DNA of 64,000 nucleotides from Nymphaea colorata (Eukaryota > Streptophyta > Magnoliopsida > Nymphaeales > Nymphaeaceae): the NCBI RefSeq assembly GCF_008831285.2, contig NC_045150.1, forward strand, positions 8,320,001 through 8,384,000, in the 5' to 3' direction. The position numbers were made by a program, and so were the translations under genes. The notes below the pieces were generated by a model that was not told where the DNA came from, did not search any database, and saw nothing but the letters and a program-made list of their open reading frames with translations. How positions within the stretch are numbered: the stretch's first letter is position 1; every line of letters begins with the position of its first letter. This document shows positions 1-12,100 of the stretch, one piece after another.

Positions 1-3000
1 GGTGCATGAGTTGCTTTTACAACATCTATGAGGGGGACACTTTCCTATGTTGCTTAGTAGGAATTTCATGAAATAGAGGCAGAATAGTACACACATTTGT
101 TTTCTGCAAGGAAGCCCTGTGTCACCTGTCTTGATGAGAAACTTAAACCAAGTTGACCAAGAAGCAGGTAAAAAAAGGCATCTTCCACCTTTGTTTGTTA
201 GGATTGATATAAAAATGATTGCTCCTGCCTATGCTTGAAAAGGCCGTAACCCAGGGTTGAACATTTTTGGGTATTCAGGATTGATGGTTTCATCGATGAG
301 CAAGGGAATCCTCATTTCAAGGCACCCAAAAAAAAACAGAAGTTTGAGAAACAAATGGCTTCTTTGTCATTTGGTTACCAACCAGGTGCAAGGACCAGAT
401 GCAGAAACAAATTTGGAAACTGTGTTACAAGTTTCATATAATTGTAGCTGTAGAATGATTCAGATGGTTGAAGAGATTTTGTTGCTCTAATGGATAAGAA
501 GCTGGTTACTGTCCGTCATTTTAAAATTTAAACATTACACTGATGTACGAGCCCCAGTCGGTCAGTGGAGTCGAGCTGAGGATGCCACTAAAGCAGGCAT
601 TATGAGGCTTCATCATGTCAGTGGCTATGAGCAAAAAGCTGGTGTATTTAGAGGTAAACAAGAGATGGTGTGTTCTGGAGGCTTGTTCATCATCTCTAGG
701 ATAGGGCAAACTTGCTTCTCCTGCTATCTTTCCATTGTTTTGGGCTCTGTGGTCTCTGTATCTTTTTGTTAGTGCTATACTATTTTGTTTTTCTTATCCT
801 TGCAATCAATGCTTGATTCTGGTTTTCCGTTCTTCCTTGTGGAGATTTATTAGTACAATGAATTACTTTTCATTCATAGACGTCTGCCTTACTGCAGTTT
901 TGTCCTCTTTCATATTCAACACAATGGCGGTGGTAGCAGTTAGTAGCATGCCACGTATTGAATTAGAAGTTCTTTGTTCTCACTGGTACCGTCTATCCAT
1001 CTCCGTTGCAATACATTCTCTGGCAGTGCAGCTGTGCACGTGTCTACTGGTGATCCCTTGTCTTCAGCAAATCTGTATGCCGTCTGATATTAGATACTTG
1101 GGGGACATTGCAAAACTTGGAGAGTTGGTTTGCTGCAAGATTAGATTGTACCATGCAAAAAGGTTGCTTGGATAGTTTACGACTTTGTTGCACTCTCTAC
1201 CACTGGAGAAGTTGCTGAATCTCATTTTTGTCAAAAATGTAATTTTTTTTTTGACAACTCGGTGAAAGATCAAGCTGATTGAGCCGTCTCATGCATTTGC
1301 TTAAGATTGTATTTTTAATTTTAATTTTTTTTTCTTTGTTGAAATATCTGCTAGATGTACAGCAACACGACACGCCAAGTTGTAAGAATTGATACTTGCA
1401 TTTTAAAGATTGTACTTACTATGATCCATGTTAAATGTCAATATTGGAGACAATCCTTTGAGTAAGCCTTTGGGCGTTACTACGAGTGCATAATGATCAA
1501 ATATTCTTTACAATGTCGTTGAGTGAACCAGGTTTCTTTGTATTTGTTACCTTACGAAAATAAGTTGTTTGACCGTAGAAATGTGCAAGAAGACATCGCA
1601 AGACGAAAACAACTGACAGGAAAAATGGTTTCTTTCGTAATGCAATAGGAGAACTGCAAGTTGCCAGAGATATTTAGCAACAGTCAGTATTCATTTATGA
1701 ACACAGTGGAAACTATCATCCTTTAACCTTATAGAAGAAAGTGTTTGACAGAGAGTTGTCTGTTTAATCATTCATTTCTAAAAAGCTTCTAATGTTTTGG
1801 TGTACGTTAAACTTATTTTATAGGATGTACCTTGTAACATGCTAAACATATCAAAAGAAAAGGTCGGAGCTTCCAGCTTTTTCCCCGAGACCGACACTTC
1901 ACCTATTCAGTACACTTTTTTTTTCTTCTTTTGGGGTGGCATTAAGCCCCCCAAGTGAGCTATTAAAATGTAGTAACCTGAATAAGATATCATTAGTAGG
2001 AAATTACATCTAATTTTCCTTTATTTTGGAAATAAACTGCAAGCTGGCTTTTGACCGCATGGCCAGATGTTGGCAGGATTTTGTATCCGTAGCAGCATAG
2101 CACTTGAATCATTGTTTAATTTGGTCTCGATTCGGGCCAGTTGCCAGTCATCACATGTAAACATCCAGAGTTTGCTTCTTAATGGCTTTTAACCTGAACA
2201 CATCCTTCTGCTCAAGAGGAAGGATTTCGGAATGCCCAAAGGATGGGATATATTGGAGTTATGAAAGTGCATACTTGGATATTTCCAACCCTGAACTGAT
2301 CAAACATGCAGGCATTCTGCGATCATTTTCTAATCAGCTGGATTGAGTATCTTTTATTTCTAAATGCTGATTAATTGTTTTGAGTCCCAAATTGCATATA
2401 ATGCAAGTTCCAAGTTTGAGGCCGCCAAATGGGAGCATTCTAATGCTTGAGTTGCACTCTTGGATCTTTTTCTCAAACTTGATATAGAAAAATGATGTCA
2501 GGGGGGCCCATGCAGCATGCTGCCTTTACCCACACAACAGTCTAACACTTGGGCATATGAAGTCCTTGAAGGTCGCACGGCATCGTTATCACATGGTAGA
2601 ATTTGAAAAGTAAGTCAGGATAGAAGTGTAACAGATAATCACATTTCATTAACTCAAGCCACCTAAATAAGACCAGTGCATGTATGATCAATTTCATCAG
2701 ATCCAAACAACTGAGAACCTCGGACTGACTTCAGACAAACCAGCCAGTGACTTGCATCCATCTGGGCTTTACAGTTGATAGAGATCAGAACAGTATATCC
2801 ATATTCAATAATTCTAAACTATGGAAAGAGTATCTGTGCATTTGTTTGGCGAATTGTTGAAGAGAAAGATTAAATCACCCAAAAACATCATGCAGTAAGC
2901 ATTAGAAAGCTTTAGTATCTTTACAGCATATACAAAAAGGCTCTCCTGAATTGAGTTTTATCTGTACTAAAATACAAAGCACTATACATGATATATCACA

Positions 3001-3106
3001 TGCATGCCAGGGACGCAATGGTTACACCATGCATGCCTCATAGAGGCAACTGTGCTCAAGATAGTTCACATGTATTTTCAGATGATGGAGTAAAATTATA
3101 TGGGAG
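1..3106. other. intergenic/3' flank, no recognised gene
   Basis: About 3.1 kb with no coding region I can support. Short open stretches exist on both strands but none has a recognisable family motif or a convincing splice structure. The right end of the stretch is the 3' flank of the minus-strand HCF173 gene, so part of it (roughly the last few hundred bases) may be its 3' UTR. A gene lying mostly to the left of the window could end here, but I could not identify one. Confidence 0.5.
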
Positions 3107-6100
3107 TCATGCTGTTACAGGGGCCTCCAAGTCTTCTTTCCCTGTAATACCTTCCTTCAAATTCTTGAAGTAGACGTCATAATCCTTCTCGGCAGGAGGG
3201 TTGTTTGGGTCCACGGTGAAAGGTTCACTAAATGGAACAACACTTTTGACCTACAAGGCCAAAGCAAGTGAACAGTTATTGTCCGACAGAATAAATTTTG
3301 CAGAGTCCAAAACCCACATGGATTAGTTTTGCACAATGTTGCAGCAAATAATTTTAAGGAAAAGAAGTGCACTATGTATGGGCAGGGAGAAAACTTTAGC
3401 TATAAAGAAAGAAGGTTGCTCAGTGACAACTACAGCCTTTTAAACATATTATAGTTCCAAAATGCAAATTAAGCGCTACAGTCTACACTGGACTTTCAGG
3501 AAGTAAAACCTCGAATGTCTTGTTGAGTGCAGCTGGACATTCAAGAGCAGCAACACACATGCGAGCAATCTCTTCTCTCGATATCTTTCCCTGCGTCATG
3601 TACAAACTGTCTGTCAGAATCATATGTTACTGGCTTGGTTTGTTCAGAGTGGTGATACGAACATTAAGTTTTCTATCCTCTTTAAAATAGGTTTCCTGCA
3701 AACTTTAATGATAGCAGAAACTCAAGGCATAACATATGTGGTAGTATTATATCTAGGCAAAATCTAATACAATGGCAAAATAGGGAAAAAAGAAAAAGAG
3801 AGAAGAATGAGCACTGTTATGTTGTCGCCCTGGTCAAAAATGAGATCAGCGCCGGCAGGCTCTTCAGTCAGTGCACAAGGCCTTATGATTGTGTATGGAA
3901 AACCACTCTCTCGTATCAAATCTTCTCCCTAAGTTGAAACAAAGGAAAAACACAATCATCTACCATTTGTTGCTTCAATTCATGTATACTACCACAAAAT
4001 TAGACGATTTACATGTTTCAGACATTTGATCATATATGGATTGCTTGAGCTAAACCAAATCAGGACCACAAAGACATATAAAATGAGGCAGTCACTGTTT
4101 AGTTCCCTAAACTGAGATACTGGTGTAAAATCAAGCGTGTAGTATTGCTTCCTCTAGGTACATTTTATATAGTTATTTTCTTTGATTATGTGTGTAAAAA
4201 AATAGGAATATACCTTCAATTTAAATGTAAGAATATAACCCAACTCCTTATTCAAGCGTACAGCAGGAGGCTGCTTCGTTAAATCAAGTCCAGGCCTTTC
4301 AGGCCGAGTAACACCAGCAGAGCTCACATGAACAAACCTACGAGAAGTTAAAAGTGAAATTGAATAAAAAATTGAACATGCAATGACTTTCATATATTTG
4401 TAAACGGACACACACATATAGAGAAGATAAGTAGAGAAAAGAAGCTACTTCACTACCTTGGCTTGACAGGATCCTGAATATATGCTCTTATACTTGTAAG
4501 AGGGAGCTGAAATTCACCTTCCTTAAATGTGGGATTCAGTTTTCCATCATATTCAAACTTACTATACATAAGCTGCAAAAAGTTCAATAGATTTTTAATG
4601 AGCAAAAAGAATTCGGGAACATAAAAGCAATACATGATTTTGAATGTAAAGATTAGAGGACCTGCAATGATATAACTCTACTTGGATCAAATGGTGGAGC
4701 ATCTTTTACAGTCCGTGCACGAAATATAGGTCTCAAAGAAGCAAACTGCACCTGGACCTGATTTATTGGATGACGGGATTAGCGGAAAATAGTAACTACA
4801 AAAAGTTGACCTTGCTAGCTTGCCATACTTACATTTTGCCATTCTCCATTTACAGTGTCGAAGCTTGCAGTATATCCCACTGTGTCCCATTCAGAGCTGG
4901 TGCGCAAAATAAGTTTATAACGGCAACCATCACCTTTGAGTCGGAGTTCCAAACCATCATAGGCAGAAAGATCTAGAGGTACAGGGAAGTTCTGAAAGGA
5001 GCACAATTAACACCGAGGAAAATCACATGGATATGGAAATAGTGAACATGTGAAAGTTGTTTCGACAGCTTTTATACGATAACAAAAGGACAATGATTTA
5101 AGAGTAAGAATTAGTCAAACAGAGAGTGATCATAAGGACTTTTAAAGTGACTGCAGTGGCATTTTTTAAATAAGAAGTGCATGACTCACAGGCAGACCCA
5201 CAAAGACCACATATTGGAACACAGAAGAACCATCCTCATTACAATAGAAGTAAAATGTTTACCTTTGTCCTGATACTTGTAAATCCACCATTGTTGGCAG
5301 TGGAAACACGTCCTGGTTAATGGCAACAGAATCATGTTACTGATAGGAAGCATAAAAGGCGTCATGTAGGATAGGAACTGGAAGAAGGTTTTATAAGTCT
5401 TGGTAATATTGATAACAAAAGGACAGAGATTACAGGCCTTTAAAAATCCCTGTTGCACCATCCAGTTCACCACCATTTGGATTGATCTGAAATGTACTTT
5501 CACTTACACCTCCCATAACAACATCATCTAGAGCACCCCATGCAAGCCCTCCAGACATGCCATCTGAAAAGAGAAATAACCAAATCACATTAAGTATTGT
5601 TCTATGCCACATTTATGGAAAACATAAGCAAAACAGGGCAACGATGGATGGTCAACAGATATGCACTACTTCTTTCTTTCTGTGTTGCAATTTTATGATG
5701 TGATAGAGCATGACTTTGTTGAAGCATCAAAGAACATACAACTTTTGGTAGCTTTCTTTCACTATAGTTGACAATAAAAACCTGATAGTCCATCATATAA
5801 CATGCATAATTGGAAGATCACGTAATTTTCAGCTTAACAAAGGGGGTTGCTGTTACCTTTAAATCCAAATATAAGTTTCCCGTTTCGATATCCGACACCA
5901 TGCTTCACTGCATTGATCAAGTTTCTCATTCCATCGTACTCCACCTTTTCAGGAGAATCACCTTTTATCTATTATGGTAGAAAGAAATGTGTTGATGATG
6001 CAATGAATGTAAGTTGAGACAAATAAGATTATATGGAAGCAAATAGATAAAAGTTTGAAGCCAACTATAAACACTCATTGTTGACGCATCAAATAGGCAG

Positions 6101-9100
6101 GATTTTACTACCTCTGGCTCAAAGAACCTGATCCCCTGCAAATAATAAGGCAAAATTAATTTAGAAAATGTCATGCCCTTTAGGCCAAGATCATGTGCAT
6201 AGAATCTTTATTTTACAGAACATATATAAAGCAGAGGAAAAGGTGGATGGAGGTTTCTTTTCCTTTTTTTAAATAAGTCAAGGAAAAATTAGTTTTTTGA
6301 TGGAGTACAAGATCAAGAACGTACTTGGTTGTATTTTGCCCGGTCAGGAGTGTCCCCTTCCTTTGGGCCAACAATGACAGAGACTGCATTTATGACTTTT
6401 TTCACGCTCTTGAAATATTCTGGAGAAAGTGTCTCTGCCTTCGTAATGTCTCCAACTATCTATGGTTAGAATTTGAAAAATACACATAAGAAAGGAAAAA
6501 TAATATGAATAAAAAATGAAACATATGAACATTCTATCCACCACTGTACAAAGTGAGTCCATATATCAGAACCAATTTCAGAGTTTACTGTCAGACAACA
6601 CATACATACGCAACACACACACATGCAGACTCAGAAATGCAGCCCGAATTATATCGTTACTATTAAGATGTGTTTATATTCAGTTTTAGGTTTAAGAGGG
6701 TACTTTTGTAATAACTTTTCCTTTAGATGTTTCTCTTGTAACTTCTCTCTCTCCTCTAGTCTATATAAAGAGGAGTTAGGGCAGATTTCGATGTTAATCA
6801 AAGATTATTCTTTCTAATCTTATCATGGTATCAGAGCAGCAGCCGTCTCCTCCTCCTTGGCGCGCCGATTGAGCGGCGCCGCCCGCCGCCTGACCGCGCC
6901 CATCGCTGCGCTTCCTCCACCCGCTCGTGTCCACCCATCTCCGCCCGTCGCTGACCTCTCCACCCGACGCCTCTGCCAGTCGCTGTCCTGACCTCTCCAC
7001 CCGACGCCTCCGCCCGTCGCTGACCTCTCCACCCGACGCCTCCGCCCGTTGCTGTCTTCTCCGCCCGACGCCTCCGTCCGCTGTTGCAGTCATCTTCGCC
7101 GCTGCCCGCCGTGGCTGTCACCTCCGCCCGCCGCCGCCGTCTGTCACTGTTGCTTCTCCGCTGCCGCTGAATCGCCGCTGCACGCTGCATCGCCTCTGCT
7201 GTCTCCACCACTCTCCTCTGCTCCGCCGCTGCCCTGCACGCTGATTTTCTTCTCAGCGTCTTCGCTGCATCGCCTCCTCTACTCCGCCGCTGCTCTACAC
7301 GCTGATTTTCCTCTCAGCGTCTTCGCTGTCGCCTCTGGTAATCCGTCTTCGTTCAGTTCTGTTGTTGCCTCTTCCAGCCGATCAGACTTATGGATTGCTG
7401 CCCGTGTTAACTGCTTCATGATCAGCATGTTGTCTTTCGATATGTGATTGTCTTCTTTTTGCCTGCACTTCCTATTCCGTGGCTCGGTTTCCTCCATTGT
7501 GTTGAGCGATGTCTGAAATTAGCAGCGGCGCTAATACCTCTTCCTTTGTGTCGTCGGGAGAGATGAAGAGTTCCCCATTTTCCAGCTTTATCACCAAAAT
7601 GGATGGGGGTAATTACGAGATGTGGGCCATGCAAGTAAAAAGAACCTTGATCGCTCATGAGAAGGAACATCTTATATTGGAGCCCGAGCCCGTACAGAAG
7701 GTAGGAAAATATACTACTTGGTTTAAAGATAATTCGTTGGTTATGGTATGGATTGTTGGTACTCTTACTCAAGACATTGCCAATGAAGTCCTGCATAAGG
7801 AAAGTGCAAAGGATATGTGGGATTCCCTTGCAGCCATGTTCCCCATTCTTACTGGGGCGATGCTGTTCTCACAGCATGCTATCTTATTAATCGTATGCCG
7901 TCATCTGTGTTGGGAGACCTTATTCCTATCTCTGTCCTCTTTCCTGACAGAGACTTGTTTTCTGTTCCACCTCGTGTTTTTGGATGTGTTGCCTTTGTTC
8001 AGTTGCTTGGTCCTGGGCGAGATAAGTTGTCTCCTCGGGCCATCAAAACGATCTTTGTTGGTTATTCCCGCACTCAAAAGGGATATCGCTGTTATGATCC
8101 TTCTACTCGTCGGTATTATGTGAGTGCTGATGTTACATTTTTTGAATCAACCTCTTTCTTCTCCCCAAATGGAACTCAATTAAGGGCGCCTGAATTAAAT
8201 GATGAAGTCCAATTTCCTCTACCTCTCATGAGTTGTCCAAACCCAGTTGATCCACGTTTTGGGGCTGTCTACCAACGTCGTACTAAGCCTGCTGCGCCTG
8301 TTCAATGTGCACCTGTGCCTTCACCCAGCACGCCCAAGGTAATTCCTGACACAAACTCAACTGACAATGTTTTATGTAATGATGACATAGGAGTCTGTCA
8401 CGAGCATGTTCCTGCTCCTAATGAACTTGATGTGCCCATTGCTCAAAGGAAAGGCAAACGCAGTTGCACTTTGCATCCTATCTCTGGTCATTTATCCATG
8501 GATAGACTCACCCCTATGTACCGACAGTTTGTCAAGGGGCTGTCTGCTATTGCTCTTCCACAGAATCCCATGGATGCTCTCTCTGATCCCAAATGGGCAG
8601 CAGCTATGCAAGAAGAGATGGATGCTCTTCAGTCTAGAGGCACCTGGACACTTGTTACTCCTTCAGCTGATGCAGCCATTGTTGGTTGCAGATGGGTCTT
8701 TACTATCAAATACCGAGCAGATGGCAGTATTGACAGATATAAGGCTCGTCTGGTTGCAAAAGGCTATACCCAAACTTATGGGGTTGATTATTATGATACC
8801 TTCTCTCCTGTGGCACGACATGCTTCCTTACGGATTCTCCTTGCTGTGGCTGTCAGCAAGAATTGGTCCCTCTCACAGCTTGATGTCAAAAATGCCTTTC
8901 TCTATGGTGACTTACATGAAGAAGTGTATATGCAGCAACCACCAGGGTTTGTTGCTGAGGGGGAGTGTCAGAAAGTGTGCAGATTGCGAAAGGCGATTTA
9001 TGGTCTGAAACAGAGTCCTCGAGCTTGGTTTCAGAAATTGTCAGAGAATATTGAGAATGAGGGCTTCAGACGTTCTTCGGCCGACCATTCCCTCTTTGTC

Positions 9101-12100
9101 AAGAAGACTTCTACAGGTACGGTGATAGTTCTTGTTTATGTTGATGATATCATTGTTACAGGGGATGATGATCAGGGGATTTCCAACATCAAGGATGTCC
9201 TTGGACAACACTTTGTCACCAAGGACCTTGGTGAACTACGTTATTTCCTTGGTATTGAGTTTGCCAGAAATCAAAAGGGCCTTATCATGTGCCAGAGGAA
9301 ATACGTTACTGATGTTTTGCAAGAGACAGAGATGCTGGGGTGTCGGCCTGCATCCACGCCTATGGATATCAATACCCGCTTGTATGATGATGATACTGAA
9401 GATGTTGATGCGAGACAGTATAGAGGGATTGTTGGGAAGCTCCTATACATCACTGTTACTCGACCTGACATTGCCTATGCTGTTAGCAGAGTGAGTCAAT
9501 TTATGGATAAGCCCAAGAAAGTTCATTGGGATGCTGCTATGATGATTCTTAGGTATCTAAAGAATTCACCAGGAACGGGACTCTTCTTTCAGAATGGTAC
9601 CTCACTCACTATATCTGTGTATGTTGATGTCGACTATGCAGGATGCCCCTCAGACAGAAAATCCACTACTGGATTTTGTGTGTTTATTGGATCCAACTTG
9701 GTTACATGGAAGAGTAAGAAGCAAACTGTGGTTGCGCAGAATCTGAGTATAGAGCTATGGCTCAGGGTACTGCTGAAGTTATGTGGGTTAGATCCCTGAT
9801 GTTGGATCTTACTGTCGAAGTGCCTCTTCCTATGCAACTGTTATGTGATAACAAAGCTGCACTGTTTATTGCTAATAATCCGGCTTTTCATGAAAGAACC
9901 AAACATGTTGAAGTAGATTGTCACTATACTAGAGACATGATTCAAAAGGGGTTTGTAAGTACCTCACACATTTCAACTACAGGGCAAACGGCTGATATCT
10001 TTACTAAGGCTCTTGCAAGGGGACCATTCCAAAGCTGCTGTTCCAAGTTGAGCCTATTTGACATATACGCTCCAACTTGAGGGGGAGTGTTAAGATGTGT
10101 TTATATTCAGTTTTAGGTTTAAGAGGGTACTTTTGTAATAACTTTTCCTTTAGATGTTTCTCTTGTAACTTCTCTCTCTCCTCTAGTCTATATAAAGAGG
10201 AGTTAGGGCAGATTTCGATGTTAATCAAAGATTATTCTTTCTAATCTTATCAGTTACAAAACCACATATGTGGTATGTGCATACACATGATTGTATTGTG
10301 GTAAAATTTGGCACCATTGTCAACAATAATAAGAAATGGGCACTGAAATTTGGTTATACTATTGATGGGCTTAGCAGAATAACACACCACCTAGCACATT
10401 TAGTTAACCATCTCCAAGGATCAATTCCTGAGCAACCTATGCTATTGGCTTGTGATTTCCTGTGACACTGAGTTCATTCTGTAGAACTCAAAGAAAAGTT
10501 AGTTACTTGGTAGTTGTCAGATCAATGCCAATTATTGTCGCAATTTCATTAAAGTAACATTTTCTTCTACTACTCAATTCAGTTTTCTTTGGGAGGTGAA
10601 GGAGGTGTTGGACAAGGAATTCAGATTTCTTTGGGAATGCAGCTGGCCATGGTGCAGAATTCAGCTGATAAAACCTCTGAGCTTTACTGCAGCTCTGGGA
10701 ACATTTTGAGAAAGAGCACCCGTCCTAAGCTTGAATAAATATTGGCTATAAACTTCCAATAAGAAAGGATTCACAAATGTGTTTCTTTCACGACCAGTTC
10801 AAGGTTCTATATACATATATTAGAAAAAAACATGCATTACTTACCACGTCAACATCTGATCCAAACATAGCCCTGGCTTTTTCGGCATTCCTGACCTGAC
10901 CAGTATGAGAGTTCAGAAAGAAAATAAGAACCTAGGCCATGCAAAATGTACTTGCACAATAAAAGCACATTATAGAACGTTTAAAGTCCCAATTTACCAG
11001 GATGCGAACCGGCAGACCCTTCTTGCGTAGAATGTCAACTACTCTTTTTCCTACACCACCAGTGGCTCCAGCTACGAGGATCACTTCGTTATTTTTCATT
11101 TTCTTAATTGGCTCACTTGTTGTTGAACTTGAAAGCTTCTCCAGAATGAACTCAAAAAACTATAGATGCACACAAGTAAAACAAGGGACAGTAAGATAAT
11201 TAACATTGTCTAAAAATTGTCAATAACAAAAGTTTAGGAATACAAAGATACCTTAGCAGGAGAGGGTGGCCCGTTAAAAAAGTACAGTGTCTTTAAAAAT
11301 CTACCAAAATCCCAACCCTGCCTATCAGCTTTAGCAAAGACGGTGACAGACGAGTGTTTTGGAATGGATGGCAACAACGATTTCTGAAATTGGTGCTGTC
11401 TGTCGTTCAGATGAATGAACTGTTTAAAGCTAGAGGTGAGCAGCCTCTTCTCATTGTATTTTCTACCAACAGAATATGTAGAACAACCCTGCATTCCCAG
11501 AGGAACATTAGATGAAAAAATGTTCTGCAGCAAACACTATAAAAGATATTCTGAAATTGCACAGTAAACTGAGTTCATGCAGTTATATAACCTGACGACA
11601 GGATCAGCAATCCCATTACACCATCGGACGGTTTTAGGATGAAAATTAACAGGGATGATTCTGCAATTTGGCAACGAACAGAACACTAAAATCTTATCTA
11701 AAGGTTTCTGAAGCATGGAAGCAGAATCATCCTCTCATAGCGTACAGTATTATTCATCTACCATATGATTCATAAAAAAAAGATGCAGCCCGTACGTTTG
11801 ATTATAAAATTTTAAATAATGCAGGATCTGCAGCATCTGAATCGACGAAGCCAACAATATCTGAAAGTGTCGCCACTCTGTTGAATCGGGAGAACAGACT
11901 CGCCATTAACATGAGCCCCACCAGAATCACACTGTTTTTGAAGCCTCATCAATCAGTCGTTGATTTAGAAAATCTCCATGAGAATGACCGTAGAGACAGA
12001 ATCATTTACAAAACCGTTACAGTACAACTATTATTTTCTCATCTCCACTTTTTTACAATTTGGGCAGGATGGCACCCGTCTTTTCATTTCACAAACATCT

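Larger units (their letters stand above)
6661..10252 (+). mobile_element. Copia LTR retrotransposon, internally deleted, recent
   Basis: Ty1/Copia element of 3,592 bp with both 165-bp LTRs, a primer-binding site, a polypurine tract and a 5-bp target duplication GTTAC on each side (6656-6660 and 10253-10257). The LTRs look identical except at position 2, where the 5' LTR starts TA and the 3' LTR starts TG, so insertion is young. The interior is incomplete: a gag N-terminal piece is joined directly to the end of integrase, removing most of gag, protease and the integrase core. A second small lesion breaks RNase H. It cannot encode its own proteins and, if mobile, relied on a related autonomous copy. 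Confidence 0.93.
6460..10844 (-). other. HCF173 intron 4, enlarged by a Copia insertion
   Basis: Intron of 4,385 bp between the exon ending DVDV and the exon beginning IVGDITK. It has a GT donor and an AG acceptor on the minus strand. Removing the retroelement and one target copy (3,597 bp) leaves about 790 bp, an ordinary size for this gene. The element is in the opposite orientation to the gene, so its LTR polyadenylation signal does not face the HCF173 transcript. Confidence 0.85.

Noticed and set aside
541-720. Open plus-strand stretch reading RAPVGQWSRAEDATKAGIMR
   Set aside because: About 60 codons with a possible donor (AGAG|GTAAAC), but no family recognised, no matching upstream exon and no further downstream exon found.
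6794-7447. Overlapping long open frames on both strands in the Copia leader
   Set aside because: Low-complexity Pro/Arg/Gly products of a GC-rich repeat lacking stop codons, open in several frames at once.
10560-10740. Plus-strand open stretch with GGEGGVGQGIQ
   Set aside because: Lies in the HCF173 intron beside the Copia element, antisense, with no start or family match.
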